Source: Haemonchus contortus (Eukaryota > Nematoda > Chromadorea > Rhabditida > Trichostrongylidae). From it: a DNA stretch of 64,000 nucleotides. The position numbers were made by a program, and so were the translations under genes. Location of the stretch: the NCBI GenBank assembly GCA_000469685.2, contig LS997563.1:41580468-41644467 (forward strand). Direction: 5' to 3'. Positions 28,256 to 40,790 of this stretch are shown here, piece by piece (position 1 is the first letter of the stretch; each line of letters opens with the position of its first letter). Under the pieces are notes generated by a model. The model had not been told where the DNA came from. It saw nothing but the letters and a program-made list of their open reading frames with translations, and made no database searches.

Positions 28256-28648
28256 GATTTTCTGCTGGTGCCAATTCTGGATTCTATCCTTGGGGCATGT
28301 GGGGAGAACACCTTAGCCACCTTATGCCACAGATAAAAAGAATGCTTGAAGGTGCAGAGCCGCACCCAGTTGGGAGAAGAAGTCATCGAAGCTGAATAGA
28401 GGCCGCTTAAGAGCTATACTCTTTTTCTTATCTATAGCGTTAATCCTGTTTAGCCGTAGAACCTGTTGCCCTTGAATATTATCGACACCTTCTTCACCCT
28501 ACGACATCCTCTGCTATCACCTTGGCTTCGAAGAGGATCTTCGTGATCTCTTAACATCATTTACTTTCTGGGCTACCTCGCAATCGCTTCCCTTAAGTTT
28601 CTAACCTCATTCTTCCTTCGTGGGGTAGCCCCGTGGCAATCTCATTAC

Positions 28649-28828
28649 CTGTCCACAAGTGTTGCATTCGTATTCTTTGTTGGATAGGAGCTTTCTGCAT
28701 GGTACTTGGTGCTCCAAAGCCTTACATGCCTGCAAATGAGTCGGATACTTGTGGCAATTAATCCGTGGCTCAGAATACTGACTAGGGAAGACCATACTTG
28801 GTTGTTTACAACACGAGGATTCTGCCAT
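28649..28828 (-). CDS. First exon of a Cys/His-rich protein
   Basis: An ATG at 28828 opens 60 codons on the minus strand that end exactly at a 5' splice site (CAG|GTAATG). The segment has Cys25-His26, His31, Cys35, His40, Cys44, then Cys55-x2-Cys58, a spacing compatible with zinc binding (CHKYPTHLQAC and ECNTCGQ). It starts MAESSCCKQPSMVFPSQ. Later exons were not found; a minus-strand stretch around 28535 looks Ser/Arg-rich, but no phase-consistent join was established. A nucleic-acid-binding or transcriptional role is a guess from the Cys/His pattern only. Confidence 0.5.
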
Positions 28829-29218
28829 ATTTAAATCGGTGCAGCAGGTGGCTCTAGACGTCTCATTGTTTCAAGCTGAGCGATAAGGACATTATTTGCT
28901 TAGACACTTCTCTTATCCATGGGGCTCAGGAAGGTCCTGGGTCGATCTAGCTGTTCGCAGCGGGGGATATACCAAACGATGGGTTTTAAACAATAACTGT
29001 AGAGGTAAATATTCCAAAATGGTTACAACAACTCCTGAATAGCCATCTAATTGATTTATAGTTGGCCTCGGAACTGCCGTCAGACTTCGCGGAACGACTT
29101 CCTAAGCTTGTTCTTCTGACGACTTCTGTATTATAGTAGCGAGCGTTCAAGGCTCGGCTATGTTCCTTCGCCCTCTCTCTTCACCTTAGTTCTCGTTCAT
29201 CTCAATCATTTCCCTTGC

Positions 29219-29330
29219 AGATTGAACCTTCCTTTATGGCTGATCCGCTTACCCGGAGGTTGATCAGAACTTGCTTCAACCTTGCTCGACAAAATGTCTC
29301 AAAGGCTCAGCGGATTAACATTTCACCTAT
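29219..29330 (+). CDS. Possible exon after a strong 3' splice site
   Basis: TTTCCCTTGCAG at the start is an excellent 3' splice or trans-splice site. The frame then encodes IEPSFMADPLTRRLIRTCF and continues as a short helix before turning into low-complexity residues. It could be the start of a gene with ATG at about 29236, but no 5' splice site or family is seen. Confidence 0.25.
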
Positions 29331-29459
29331 ATGCTTATATTTTTCTTACTCGATCATTTTTTACCAGTATTATTTGAACTATGATCAAAAACAATCTGAC
29401 TCTATGTTATCTCCCAATAAACTTCATCACAACAACCTTTCTTCGTTCTGAATGAAGAA

Positions 29460-31160
29460 ACAAGATCTTATCGTATGTTGTTTGCCTTCGTGGAGAAGGT
29501 AGCCGTACCGTAAACTTACACGGTCACAGTTCCCCGTAGGGTTACCGGTAGTGTAACTTTCTGCAGTATCTTCGTCAATTCTGGTGGTTATAGGGGCAAA
29601 TATGGGTTATTCGTGGATTGAGCCTCGCATATTTATAGACAGCGGGAGCAGTACTATTGGTAAGAGGGGATACTGGTTGTAGTAGCTGCTGGAACGACAA
29701 GAACTAGTATCGCTCTCGGCCTGTTTTTGGGAAATAATGACAACAATTCTTTCCTTTCTGCATTCCCACCTTGTTCGCCTTATTTTTTTCGTCTGGTCTG
29801 TTGAGACATCTGTCATTTCATGGCAAGCCAGTAATGGAAGTACAGTGAGGAGATGACGTTTGTTAAGGCCTTTCCAGAGCGCGCCATGAAATCGGTCTTG
29901 TAAAGTATTTTAATCGCCCATACAGTGTCCTCACTTGTAGAAAGCAGACGATTTACAGGTCCCTTTCGCCATATTCCCGTAGTGATTTGATACTAATTAT
30001 CCTATCCTTCTATATAAAGATAGCCTGGGTGACGAAAACAAATTCCCTAGAATTTTTGCCCATACACTGTGATCTTGATTGGAGCAACTCTTGCACTCAT
30101 CGCTCTGAGCAGTTCGCTTTCCATGCAATTAAATACATGTGAAGGAATCATGAAAGATTAGAGTTTTAGATGAATTTATGTTTAACCGCTACCTTAGCGT
30201 CGCTTTGCAGGTCCTGGCAATTCGTTCCTCATTCTCATTCTTTCATTCTCTATCGTCATCCATCCCAATCCATCATTTCGGAAAGCTGCAATGGTGCTAG
30301 CAATCGGTTTTGACAAACTCATTTCGTCTTTAACCGGGAAAGACCTCGAAGATGACAAATGACTTGAAGGCTACAAGCTAACCTGATGGTAGCTGCAGAG
30401 TCACAAGAAGAATTCCACTATTTGATTTAACAAAAATTCTCTTCTATTCACCGTTCCTTCGGGGTCCATCGATTCTGTTTGGACACGGAAATTCAAACTT
30501 CTTGATTCTCAAGTAGGCTTCTTTTAAAGGAGTGCTTGGTAAAGCAACGCTGTCGTCCTCCTATTTGTCAAAGCCTGAAAAAATCTGAAACCGATATGAA
30601 CTGAGCTTGCTGTTCTCTCCTGCTCCTCGGAATTCTTGGGATGCTTTCCATTCATTCGAACGTCGTCGGAATGATTTGTTCGGGAAGAATTATGATTCAG
30701 CCGATGCGTGGGCTCCTTTCCGCATGAACGGCTACTTTTGGTCTGTGGTGTCGCCTGTTTCGAGAAAGGGTGTGTGGTAACGGCTCGTAGGATACTTCAG
30801 ATGGCCGTCCACTGATTCGCTCTCTAAGAAACCTCGCTTTGGTGGAGGATAATGTGGCACAGAGACTGGAGGTTGCTCTTGCTGATAGTTTTGGGTTTAG
30901 CTGAGCTCCAGACGAGTACTACAAAGACAAACAACTTTTTCATGGCACCTGGCTTTTTACTTGTCGTTATTTGTTTTCTCTGATATTTGGTTTCTTTAGT
31001 TGTTTAATGGATTTTTTATTTACTTGTTTATTTGTTACGTATGCCCATAATATATAGGAACGCCTGAATTCAAGGTTACTCACGGTGATCAAGTTATGTA
31101 CTTATTCATAACTGTCAATCTCTATTAATTAGTCATTTCTGCCCACAACTCAGTGTCTGT
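29460..31160. other. Intergenic, no gene recognised
   Basis: No exon with splice support. The minus strand around 30790-30910 is mildly coding-like, but it has stops in every frame. Confidence 0.4.
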
Positions 31161-31167
31161 AAAAAAA

Positions 31168-31830
31168 TCATATTGCAAAAACTATAAAAAAAATATTGCA
31201 AAAACTAAAACAGTGACAAAATCCAGTAAAAGTAAAAGTAGCGAGGTTCTCACGAGGTTGATTTCCATCCGTAATGCCATGGCCGCATTTCCGATGAACT
31301 ATCCAATCCGGGTAGCCCACTCGTGTCTGGGGAAAGTCTGGAGCTTGGCTAAAATCAAATCTACCGGCAAGATCTCCATACCTCTGCGCCACATTATTCT
31401 CCAGCAGGTTTTTATATAATAAGTGGGAGCATAAGGAGGGATAAAGGCTCTGCAAACCTACAACAAAGGGTAGCCCTCTTTTCTTCACATCCAAGCATAC
31501 GTGTTCCCTCAGATTTTGAGATGGCACCAATGCCTTCAGTAGGTTCCACCATCTACTGCCCTTTCCGCGTTACGCCATTTCTTTCGGACCCATTTGATAG
31601 TAGTTCTTCACGGTGAAAGTAGTTTCCGAATCATTAACTCGCCATGCCATCGAAAAATGGATGGCGCCATCATCCAAAAAGGTCACCTTCACAACTCCAC
31701 TTTCAGCGCTTTCCATGAATGTTCTCGGGAATACATTTTCACCGCTTTTTCCCTTGGAAGTCCTCGTTTTCCAACCAAACCTCAAATCTCCATTACGTGT
31801 ACTATGGTATCAAAATAGCAGTACTACTAC
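31168..31830 (-). pseudogene. Coding-like region with shifted frames
   Basis: Reading down the minus strand, a frame at 31785-31570 encodes GVVKVTFLDDGAIHFSMAW followed by TFTVKNYYQMGPKEMA. It is then replaced by another open frame at 31530-31168 (for example RYGDLAGRFDFSQAPDFP). Composition is good in both, and the stops and frame change between them suggest a decayed gene or transposon remnant. I do not recognise the family. Confidence 0.3.
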
Positions 31831-31839
31831 TGAATGACT

Positions 31840-33080
31840 CAGTTCTTCTTGAATCTCTCTGAGATAAGTGCTCAGTACCAGCCTCACTATCTGAATATCC
31901 CTCTTCCCTATTACTAAGTTATGGGAGGATACTTACAATTTGAGATTTCTTACTCTTGGAAGCCTGGTATATTCTGATCTGGATTTGCAAATTTTTATGG
32001 ATCTTTTTTTTGGAATAAACGGTCGAAATTTATGCGCATGTAATTTCTGATTTCGAAAATAAAACGTAATTCTTTTCATGGGCCCTTAGAAGTCAATCGC
32101 ATGCTCCCGACAGTCCGATAGAATGCGCCACAAATCTTACTTTCGAATGAATTGGAAGGGACGTTTTTGATAGCTCCGTTGAAGAGAAATATTCTCAAGA
32201 TCAAGTTAGGCGGTTTGATATCTGTCCTTTCAGATAGAGCTGCACCTGGAGGCTTATAGATAGTGAAGCGATAAGGAATTCGCTACTGCAAGAGACTTTT
32301 TCGGTTACCAATGTCACATTATTTTATTTACCACATTATCTGAATATATTTGAACTAAATACATTTTGGTTTGCTGTTCTTTATCCCTTTCCAATTTTCC
32401 AAGGTACTTTTGTTTTGTAGGTGTTATTGCCAGAAGTAAGGGGAATACAAATTATTTTTGGAGCAGTTCTTTGCGACCAATTTCTGGACTGCATCTTCAC
32501 AATCACTTGAACATCCTAATTCTCAGAGATTAATCAAACGCTATTAGATTTGCTTAGAATGATTAAAACATGGATTTGTACAATGGTCGATTCCTACGAA
32601 TAGTTCAGTAAGACATAGATGAGCTCAAGGTGTGATTGAAAGTGTGATACCTCAAGGTGGCTGTAAAGTAATTAGTCAACATCGAACCTTCTTCTCTACT
32701 TACCTGCGATATATTTCCCGTGTTTACCATTCAGTAATGCTCCCTCTCCAGTTTTTATTTGATTTGATCGATATTTGCGATAAATTCCTGTAGTTTTTGC
32801 CATATTACTTGTTTTTCCGTTGTGCTCCTCGCCACGAAGTTTTTGATCGGCCTGAACTTTCGAAAGAACGAATAAGTAAGAGGCGAGTTGCTGAAAAACG
32901 ACTAGTACGAGTTGATGTGTTCATAAAAAGCTTTTTTTCGCAAAACTTTCATTGTAATCATCAAGAGAAAGAAGGAAGCCATCATACGAAAAAAGAATCC
33001 AATCATTTCAAGCCTAGTCATACAGTGATTGAAGTTTTGCTGTAATGTACTCATGGTCTAGGCTTATGTTTACCACATTT
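31840..33080. other. Intergenic, no gene recognised
   Basis: AT-rich. A basic plus-strand frame at 32797-33045 has no splice support. Confidence 0.4.
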
Positions 33081-33082
33081 AG

Positions 33083-33199
33083 TAATTTATCTGTAAGGCA
33101 GTTGTAATAAATAAAAAAATGATTAAATATATAAAAATTATTAATTCATCTGTGAGGCAGTTGTAATGAATAAAAAATGATTTAATATATAAAAATTAT
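33083..33199. repeat. 59-bp tandem duplication
   Basis: Two head-to-tail copies of an AT-rich block containing GGCAGTTGTAAT and ATATATAAAAATTAT differ at a few positions, so this duplication is older than the one at 6813. Confidence 0.8.
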
Positions 33200-33714
33200 T
33201 ACGGAAATGTCCTTGAATTTTCATTTTAGGGTTTACTTTTTGGCTCAAATCCCTTTATTATTCAGGGATAACTGGTGATGAGAATAACCATTTTCAAAAT
33301 AGTGCCCACCATTTGAGTTCGCTGCATCGACCACTTCTTAGATTATGAGCAATGAAAAGAAGGTCAACAAAAATTTTTCGAAAGAAAACAGACGGAAACA
33401 TTTAAAATCAGAGATTGCGTAAATGTTTTTCATTGTCTCAAGAATTGGGTGAACCCGTTTCGGATACTTTTTTGAAGGGTTCGTTTTCAAAAAGAAATTT
33501 TCAAAAGGATCTGCATCACCGCTGAAAGTTCGCTGCCTTACGCACTTCCGTTTCTTCGTTCTTTGCCGTTTATAACTGATTTTACAATATTATGATAAGT
33601 AAGTATAGTAACTTTTCCACAAAATGATTCATCTGGTCTCTAGAGGTTATAGAATTTATTAAGCTCTTGCTTTGTAATGTTCTCGAAGAATGAAGGATAA
33701 AGTCTCTGGGCGTT

Positions 33715-33990
33715 GATCGATACCGGCTGAAGGATGCGCCCCGCATTCGACTTCCATTCGGAATCGCAGCGCCTATTGAATGCGTATGTGGCCTGTACAA
33801 TGACTTGCGGTGGCCAGAAAAAGTATAACCCAGTGCCTTTATCATCCCAGACTAGTTTGGTACCATTTGACTGGCCTCGCAGGAATGGAACGCTTTTTTA
33901 GCTCAGGCGGATGTCGATCCGGGATTCGAACTCGTGACCATGTTTGTGCGATAGTGCGCCATTTGCCACTACACTACCTCCGCTCATTCA
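33715..33990 (-). mobile_element. tRNA-derived SINE copy
   Basis: The reverse complement shows the full family layout. The head is GGAGGTAGTGTAGTGGCAAA with B box GAGTTCGAATCC, then the body, and the 3' block near 33735 (GAATGGAAGTCGAATGCGGG). The head is one of the best preserved in the window. Confidence 0.85.
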
Positions 33991-33999
33991 TTCAATCGT

Positions 34000-36330
34000 T
34001 TTATATATATTTATCTCGATTTCCGTGGTGGATTTCTGATTCGTGCTCATCTGAATCACCTTCGACTATCAATGGGTTTTTCTTATCAGTTGACAACTGT
34101 CAGAGTCGGCGCCCGGCATTGATCCTTGGACCGAGGGGGTGGTAATGAGCTATTTGTGATTGCTCCGTCACTTACTGCTACTCTTCAATGCCTTGATCCG
34201 ATCCGTAATAACATCGATCATAAACTGTCAATTACCGTATGCATCTGAAAAGAGGTAATCGATTTTGGGGTTGTTGTAGGACCATGTTTTCGCTTATCTG
34301 ATGAATGTGACAGTCTGTAGTCATGTCCGGTTCCTATCAGACCAATCTTTGACGTCCTTCTACACAGTCCATTGACAGACAACGACGATCACAACGACGA
34401 CCTTTCACTCAACCTTTACGCACTATCCCCGTCCATCATCGCTCCGTTTCTTTTGCCATTCTGAAAAACACATTTCCATTCTATTGCCCTTTCGAATGAG
34501 AAATCTCTTCCATCATTCGAACCTTTTCTCACTCCTAACCCACCCACCGTTTCAGTTTTATTCGTGGCTGTTTCGAAGCACATTCGGTAGGCATGACGTC
34601 AACAGGGTTTCTGGAAAGTTACCAGTAATAAAGCGGTTTTACGAGCCTTTTTCGGGGAAACTATCGTCGGAATGTTTTTAAACCCAGTTGAAGCACAACT
34701 TGGATTCGCAACTGTGACAGTTCTCATCAACCAGTAGCCGGTCGGTCACGCCTTATCGGAATAGACGAATATTATAGTTTTTGGCCAGCCGAATGACAAC
34801 CATTTCATGTTTGTGTCCAGTCGACAGGTGTTACAAACCCATTTTAGGTTTTTCCAACCTATTTCACAGGTATAGCCCTACTTTATGTTCGAATGGAAGG
34901 TTTTTTCCGGGGAACTTATAGCTGTTTCGAGCGTGACCGCCCATAGGAAGGGGGGAGGGGGAGGGGGTGGAGTTAGCTATGTCAAATTGACGAGAGTGCT
35001 GAATACCTCCCAACTTAGTAGATTTTGAGTTTTTTGAAAATGAAGCTGGAGTTAAATTAAAGCTGGAGTTTGAATTTATGGAGTGGATTTCTAATGGCAA
35101 CCAGAGAGTTTAAAAGAAAGTAGGTCCGAAAGGTTGTACGACCGATATCGGCCAGTGTGTTGCACTACGTATTTTACTTCCACTTTGTAGTGGTTATATG
35201 AAGTACGAAATGTGACCCACAATATCCTCAGAGCTACTGATCTCTATGGTTACCAGTTAATGATTACAGTAACCACCATTAATCGAGAGCTGATGCCGTC
35301 AATTTGCCAGTTTTTCGAAGACTGCCCTCGTCCTCGCCTCGTTGTCCTCACTGATTTCACTCTCGAACGTTTTTATCTGCTGTTTTTTGTTGCCGATCGC
35401 CGTTTTCAAACTCGAAAGTCGAGAAAATGAGAGTGGGAATAACGGAGAATTGATACTTGACTTCTACTTGAACCTTCGCAGTAAAATCTCTGATTATGGT
35501 CTGGTTATCAATCACTGACAAGAGCACTTTTTACCCATCGCTTTTCTGATCCGTTATATCGAATGTTTCTACAAAGTTCTCCGTGCCACTCCAGATTATA
35601 CTATAATAAACCTGGCAAATCGCCAGTTTTGATGTGAGTCATCTGAAGTGAAACGGAAACTCCCATATATCAACATCAGAGGTCGAAGTGCAAGAACCAT
35701 GTGATTGGGTTAAGTGGGTGTAATCCTAAAGAATTCGACTGATATCAAAATAACATGCATAACTGGCTTGAAGAACTTTGATAGCCCTCAGTTCAAAGTC
35801 CAGCTGGATAAAAAACGATGCGTAGATGCGTGATCGATTTTATTCCTCAATGTGCCATGACCTTGATGGCCCTATAAAATCGTAGTGCATTTGACAGCTC
35901 TTCCAGCCTGAGAACGGCTTTCAGGGGAAGAGGTGGGCATTGTGTTGGCCCTCATCTTATGGCTGGTCCGCACTATAGGTTTCTAAGGGACTGTTCCTTA
36001 ACAGAGATCTTTATAAAATATTTATTTTTATTCCGTAGTAGCAGATCATAGAAGATGATAAGTTCGGTAGTTCACCTTGCTCAAGAAGCGCTGTACGTCT
36101 TCGAAAATAAGGTGCCGGCCCCTCTTGAGCATCTTACGTCGGTTCGGCATCTTACCCAAGATTTTTGAGACCATGCCTGGGTTGGGTTAGATCTGAGTTT
36201 GGTCTACAACTTACGTATAATTGTTCAGATACGTCAAGCCCCCCACTCGACAGAATTGACTTCTTCTGGGTACTGTTTTGTAAGATCGTCCACATCTATT
36301 GTTTGCTGTTTTCCCTTTTGGGAAGGCCTT
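34000..36330. other. Intergenic, no gene recognised
   Basis: A minus-strand stretch near 35430-35300 reads FESEISEDNEARTRAVFEKL before a stop and could be a small terminal exon, but a second frame across it is equally open. A G/A-rich run lies at about 34949-34970. Confidence 0.35.
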
Positions 36331-36338
36331 GGCGTTTT

Positions 36339-36619
36339 TTATTTGCTAAGCGATGACTGGTCTTCTTCAGATGACCCTTTGTCTATTCCCTCTCGTAGTA
36401 CTCCTGGAATTTCTGGGACTTCATAAAAAGGTACCTCGAATATCGCTGTTCCAAGAAACTCGTTCTGATTCGATCTAATAGCAACGATCTTTTCGCAAAG
36501 TGTTTTATCGCAATCTATACGCCATCGTTCCGGCAAATCATGCTTGTCTTTCACCTAGCATACCGTTCTTTGGACGCTATCGAAGGTTTCTGGATGAATG
36601 AACGAGATCGTCTAGCCAT
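36339..36619 (-). pseudogene. Small gene with an apparent frameshift, or exon pair
   Basis: An ATG at 36619 opens a basic N-terminus (MARRSRSFIQKPSIASKER) that stops after 22 codons. From the same point, the next frame starts at about 36556 and reads VKDKHDLPERWRIDCDK, FEVPFYEVPEIPG and an acidic Ser-rich end to the TAA at 36339. The two parts read as one coherent protein of roughly 94 residues broken by one base. The break sits at GTATGCTAG, too short to be an intron, although TATGCTAG could serve as a 3' splice site if the downstream part belongs to another transcript. The family is not recognised. Confidence 0.42.
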
Positions 36620-36629
36620 GCTTATAACG

Positions 36630-38320
36630 TTCTTTTATCCGCTTCTGAGCCACCTATCCCAATGTTCGATCCTATCTTACTCATGATATTGCAACGCTTT
36701 AGAATATTTTTACAACAGAAATATTTTTTATAAAAACTCAAGTGATAGCCTTTCGTGTTCCTTTCGAGTTCGATGCCCGACTCATTTGATTGCGCCACGC
36801 ATTCGGACTATCTCCTTTACTGTAATGGCCTTTGAATGTGGAGTGGACACCAGCTAAAAAATGCCTCTGGCAAACTAGTTAGTGTAGTGTACTCCAGTAT
36901 GCTGAGGAATGATTGTGATTGAAGAAAGCTCATACTCACTAGTAAGTCACAGAATGGTCCCCTTTTCCTGGTTTTCCCTTTCAATCACTGGTTTGATCGA
37001 ATTCATTTCATTAGTAATATTTTGAGTACTAAAATGAGGTATTATAACGAAAATCCTTTTGAAAATTACCATACGGTGTTGAATTTGTCAGTGTTGGCTT
37101 TCTACCGATTACACTAGTCTGAAAATAGGAGGGTCACGGGAAACTTTTGCTTTCTGGATGCAACTCAAAAAATGCCGCATCGAATTTATATAAATTCGAA
37201 TGCTTTTACAATTTTTGACTCAAATATGATGCATGGCGCAGTCTGTACGATTTAATTCGATACTTCACATGCTTCCATGTATCATTATACTATTTTGCCT
37301 GCTCTACTGCAAGTGAAGTAACGAACTTGTAAGGTCAGACTTGAAACGTTTTTTGATCAATTCCAAGTCCTGAGTTTGTCAGAGTCTCCACTATTTTTAT
37401 GATTTTTTTGGATTTCTCTTCTCAATTGCATGGTTTAATGTTGATTTTATCTTTTTAGATTAAAAATTTCGACTCAGATTTAACACTTTTTCCCAAATTT
37501 CTCTGAATTAAAGCTAGAAGGAGCAGAGGAATCGAAAGGACATGAAAGGAAAGCAAAAGTCAGATTCTTTGTCCTGACCTAGATGTATGGAATCGGTTAA
37601 TTTGTTTTTCAGATTAGTCTTCGATGACAAATCAGTTTTTCCTATTCTGCGAAGACTTAATCTCGCTCAACCGTGGACTTCGCTGTCCTTTTTAGTCTAG
37701 TGGTCGTCCTCCATTCACTATTGTGTACTCTGACTTCACTGAACTTCAGCCACAACCTGGTCCTGAGGTTCTTATTTTAGCATAGATACGGTAATTTTAT
37801 AATGCTCCCTTATTCCTAATTTTAATATAGGTCTTTCTGATCATTTATATTTCGTTATTTCACCCTTCGAGAAATAAAGACTGCCTCTAGAGTAAGTCAT
37901 TCAAAACTTATTCTATAGATCTATCACACGCTCAATGGTCACTGAAGCCATAAACGAAAGTCAATTGATTGCATGGCGCACTTTGAAAGAGGTTGAGTTG
38001 CCCTTTGTACTTTCATCACATCTTTTGTGTATTACAATCTGGGATTGGAGTTCTTTGGGAGAGAGTAGACTAATTTTTTGGACCCTTTCTCGGGAAGCGA
38101 TCATAGAAGTGGATTTTGCTCCTATGGTTTGAGAAGGTCTATGTAGGTAGGGAATTTTGAAATAGTTGTACTAATAAGTAGAATTCTAAATCCGATGAAC
38201 GTGCTCTACTTATGTTTCCTATTTTGCTCTTTGCCTGTGGTTTTTCGAACTCAAAAACAAATGTAAAATTCTGAGGATAAAGCCACTTGACTACGAACGG
38301 CCAATCCTGTTTTGAGTTGC
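36630..38320. other. Intergenic, no gene recognised
   Basis: AT-rich with short frames only. Confidence 0.4.
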
Positions 38321-38324
38321 GAAG

Positions 38325-38555
38325 ACAGCATAGTGCCAAGTTGCGCAGTATCTCACACACGGTCCACGGATCGAATAACGGATTGGCAGTTTCGCAGGCC
38401 AACGGATCGGTACCAGATGCGTTGAGGAAGATAAAAACTACGGCTGTTCACCGAGTTCTCACCATTAATCATTATGTACGCCATATACGCGTTTCAAACG
38501 CCATTGCGATTCTGAATAGAAGTTTAATGCGAGGCACATCCCACGAACGGTGTGG
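38325..38555 (+). mobile_element. Diverged tRNA-derived SINE copy
   Basis: Head-like AGTGCCAAGTTGCGCAGTAT, a decayed B box (GGATCGAATAAC), body, and 3' block GCGATTCTGAATAGAAGTTT match the family order but with many substitutions. It is older than the copy at 21820. Confidence 0.65.
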
Positions 38556-38599
38556 AAAACACAAAAGAAAAATTTTCAATCTCCGTACCTCTGACAAAT

Positions 38600-40090
38600 G
38601 TTGATTTTCGAAGGAACAAATTTATATATTAGTGGAGTACAATTTTGGATTTACTCTCAGTCTTCAAATGCGGTTCTAGAGGGTTCCGGTACCTTTTCCT
38701 CTGTAAAGTAATCTTTGTTATTATTCTGGTATGTCAGGGTAGCACTAAAATTTTATGACACCTTGCAAAAGTTGTTGATTGGCAGATCACGCGCAATCTT
38801 TTCGGAACGTGTCAATATGTATTCCTCTCGAATTTTCCGTCAACTCTCGTTAGCTTCATTGACGATCTTCTCTATGATTTTTGAAATTAATTCGAGTTAT
38901 TTTCTTCTTCTGAATGAATTTTCTGTTGGGTACCTCGGCACTACTTCATTTCTGATCATTTTTGACGAATTCCATACTTCTCATGCTTTTATCGGCTACA
39001 AAGTGGTGCCCTGATTTTGCCCATCTTTTGAAGATTTTTTTGAAGTTCCTCCCAGTTTGAACGGTAATGCTCCAGCTATCCATATGATTTCGGGAACTAT
39101 CTTGTAATAGGCTGCATTTTTTTTTCAATTTTTTTGTATTTTTTTGATTTTTTTTGCCGATCTTGCGGTCCTATGCATCCACGGCCCTCTGCTGATTAGC
39201 TTTCTTTCTGAGTTTCCTTTCTTGCCTTTTCCATTTCTTGCATCATCAGAGTTGTAAATTCTTTGTCTTTGAGGTTGCCTTCTTCTTAAAATCTGAATTT
39301 TGTTGAGTTGCTATATTTCTACAGCAATGATGCTGGTAGCGCAGTGACTGGAGGCGCGACTGTACGACCTACACAAGCAACGAGGTGGATTCCTTGCATA
39401 GGCCAAATCAGAGTGAACTGATCTTAGAGTTAGAGGTTCAGGGAACCGAGATACTCGCTAAATATTCCTACCCATGATTCATCCATTTGAGCACTCAATT
39501 CTCCCCGCTTCCACAATGCATGTCGAGTCCATGGCTCAATTCTCGAGCATTAATTGGACTATTTCTGCACTATTTTTGAAAAGGTACCGGTTCTTGAAGT
39601 CAGTCAGTCAAATCAAGTTTTATCATGACGGATAACTGTTTGGTGAATTTGTATGTATGACGCCAGCACCTTTTATGGAATCAATAGCTGCAAAAGCCTA
39701 TAATTACTTGACGTTGACGTCGTAGCTGTCGTAGGAAGCGGTTCCGTTGGCGTTTAGCCAAGCTTCAGAGCCACATCCGCAATTTCACATCCATTCAGTC
39801 CTGCCATTTCCTTTCTCTTCTTACCATTGAAGTCCCTTTGAATTTCCCCCAGAAGCAGCCTCCAAGCCATCTTTTCCGTCACATGTTCGGTTTGGGTGTC
39901 CGTAGATCAGAATAAATAGACTTCTACAAAGGATGGTCTACGAAGACTTTAATACTACGAGAGACCCATTTAGAAGGCGAGGCGTCTCCTAGGATGTGCC
40001 GTGTGGTCCACTGACTACACATGCTACAGAGTAAGTATAGTGGGCATTTGGGCGTATGCCTTAAATTTCCAGTATCAACTGCTAAGCAAT
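38600..40090. other. Intergenic, one tRNA-like relic
   Basis: The only structure noticed is at about 39338-39415, where GGTAGCGCAGTGACTGGAGG resembles a tRNA A-box region and AGGTGGATTCC a decayed B box. No gene is recognised. Confidence 0.35.
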
Positions 40091-40456
40091 CTACTGGTTT
40101 ACGGCTACTGAATATTCTGATGCTAGTATGCCACAGATTGGGTGATTCAATCGGTCAGAGTGGGGTAAATTTGGATTAACAAAGGTGGCTTCAAAATCAA
40201 TTTTGTCACCTTGAGAGTAAAGAGTTTGTCCAAAATCAGGGACAGGGTTCTTATTTTGCAAATTTAAGGAGGTGGAGTCACACTTATTCCGTGTCTGTGC
40301 CTGCAAATCTTCGCAGGAATAAGATTTGAAGGGGATGGTCGTATTTTGCAAGGGTGATACTGTAGGTGGCCTAAGCTGTGCACAGCCCTCCCCCTCCCTC
40401 CAATGTGAATCCAATTGTGAATAGGGGTAACATGGTAATGAACAGGCTAAATGCAA
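40091..40456 (-). CDS. Possible coding segment beside the retroelement array
   Basis: A minus-strand frame of about 120 codons ends in a TAG at 40091. It has no ATG at its start (first codon TTG). A candidate 3' splice site, GTGCACAG, lies near 40376, after which the frame reads PPTVSPLQNTTIPFKSYSCE and ends ICGILASEYSVAVNQ. Composition is coding-like but the family is unknown. It could be the last exon of a gene whose upstream part was separated by the insertion at 40481. Confidence 0.28.
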   Translation of the reverse strand: MHLACSLPCYPYSQLDSHWREGEGCAQLRPPTVSPLQNTTIPFKSYSCEDLQAQTRNKCDSTSLNLQNKNPVPDFGQTLYSQGDKIDFEATFVNPNLPHSDRLNHPICGILASEYSVAVNQ

Positions 40457-40480
40457 GTGTTTAAGAAGAGAATCGTCATA
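40451..40480 (+). CDS. Left part of the interrupted host frame
   Basis: An ATG at 40451 opens MQVFKKRIV, which continues in the same frame across the target duplication into the sequence at 56673. An in-frame TAA precedes it. If real, the retroelement array sits inside this short coding sequence. Confidence 0.3.
40469..40480 (+). repeat. Left 12-bp target-site duplication
   Basis: AGAATCGTCATA, repeated exactly at 56661-56672 on the other side of the array. The first four bases (AGAA) also match element sequence on the right side, so the true duplication is 8 to 12 bases. Confidence 0.85.
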
Positions 40481-40528
40481 TTTTGTGCCGCACGAGGTTT
40501 TTAGGTGGAACTATTTATTCAGTCAAAC

Positions 40529-40566
40529 GGCCTGACGTTTCGACTCAATCGTCGTCTTCAGAGGCC
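40529..40566 (-). ncRNA. Hammerhead-ribozyme-like motif, unit boundary 1
   Basis: Same 38-base sequence as at 50508-50545, on the opposite strand. It lies at the outer left edge of the array, downstream of the coding region of the leftmost unit. Confidence 0.6.
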
Positions 40567-40683
40567 TAAACGTAATTCGAGGTGATTTACACCATCCAAT
40601 AAGCGTCTTGACCCCTATTGCAAACTAAAAATTTACTCGAAACCCGTATTTTGCAAGCGACTCACCAAGGTTCCACCGCTCAC

Positions 40684-40714
40684 GCGGAGAAAATCCGCTG
40701 TCGCCACAGGCGAC
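40684..40714 (-). other. Twin hairpins in the element's 3' region
   Basis: Two adjacent perfect stem-loops lie between the stop codon and the hammerhead-like motif of every unit: GTCGCC/GGCGAC with a three-base loop and GCGGA/TCCGC with a five-base loop. In plus units they are at 53361-53391 and 56362-56392; in minus units also near 43685 and 46686. They may be a recognition structure for reverse transcription or help set the RNA 3' end. The role is inferred. Confidence 0.6.
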
Positions 40715-40790
40715 TGTCAGTAGCGAATGAGACTTATTGCTGTCTCCCTTATACTTGTGATAAGGAAGATCTCGTTATACTGCTACTGAG

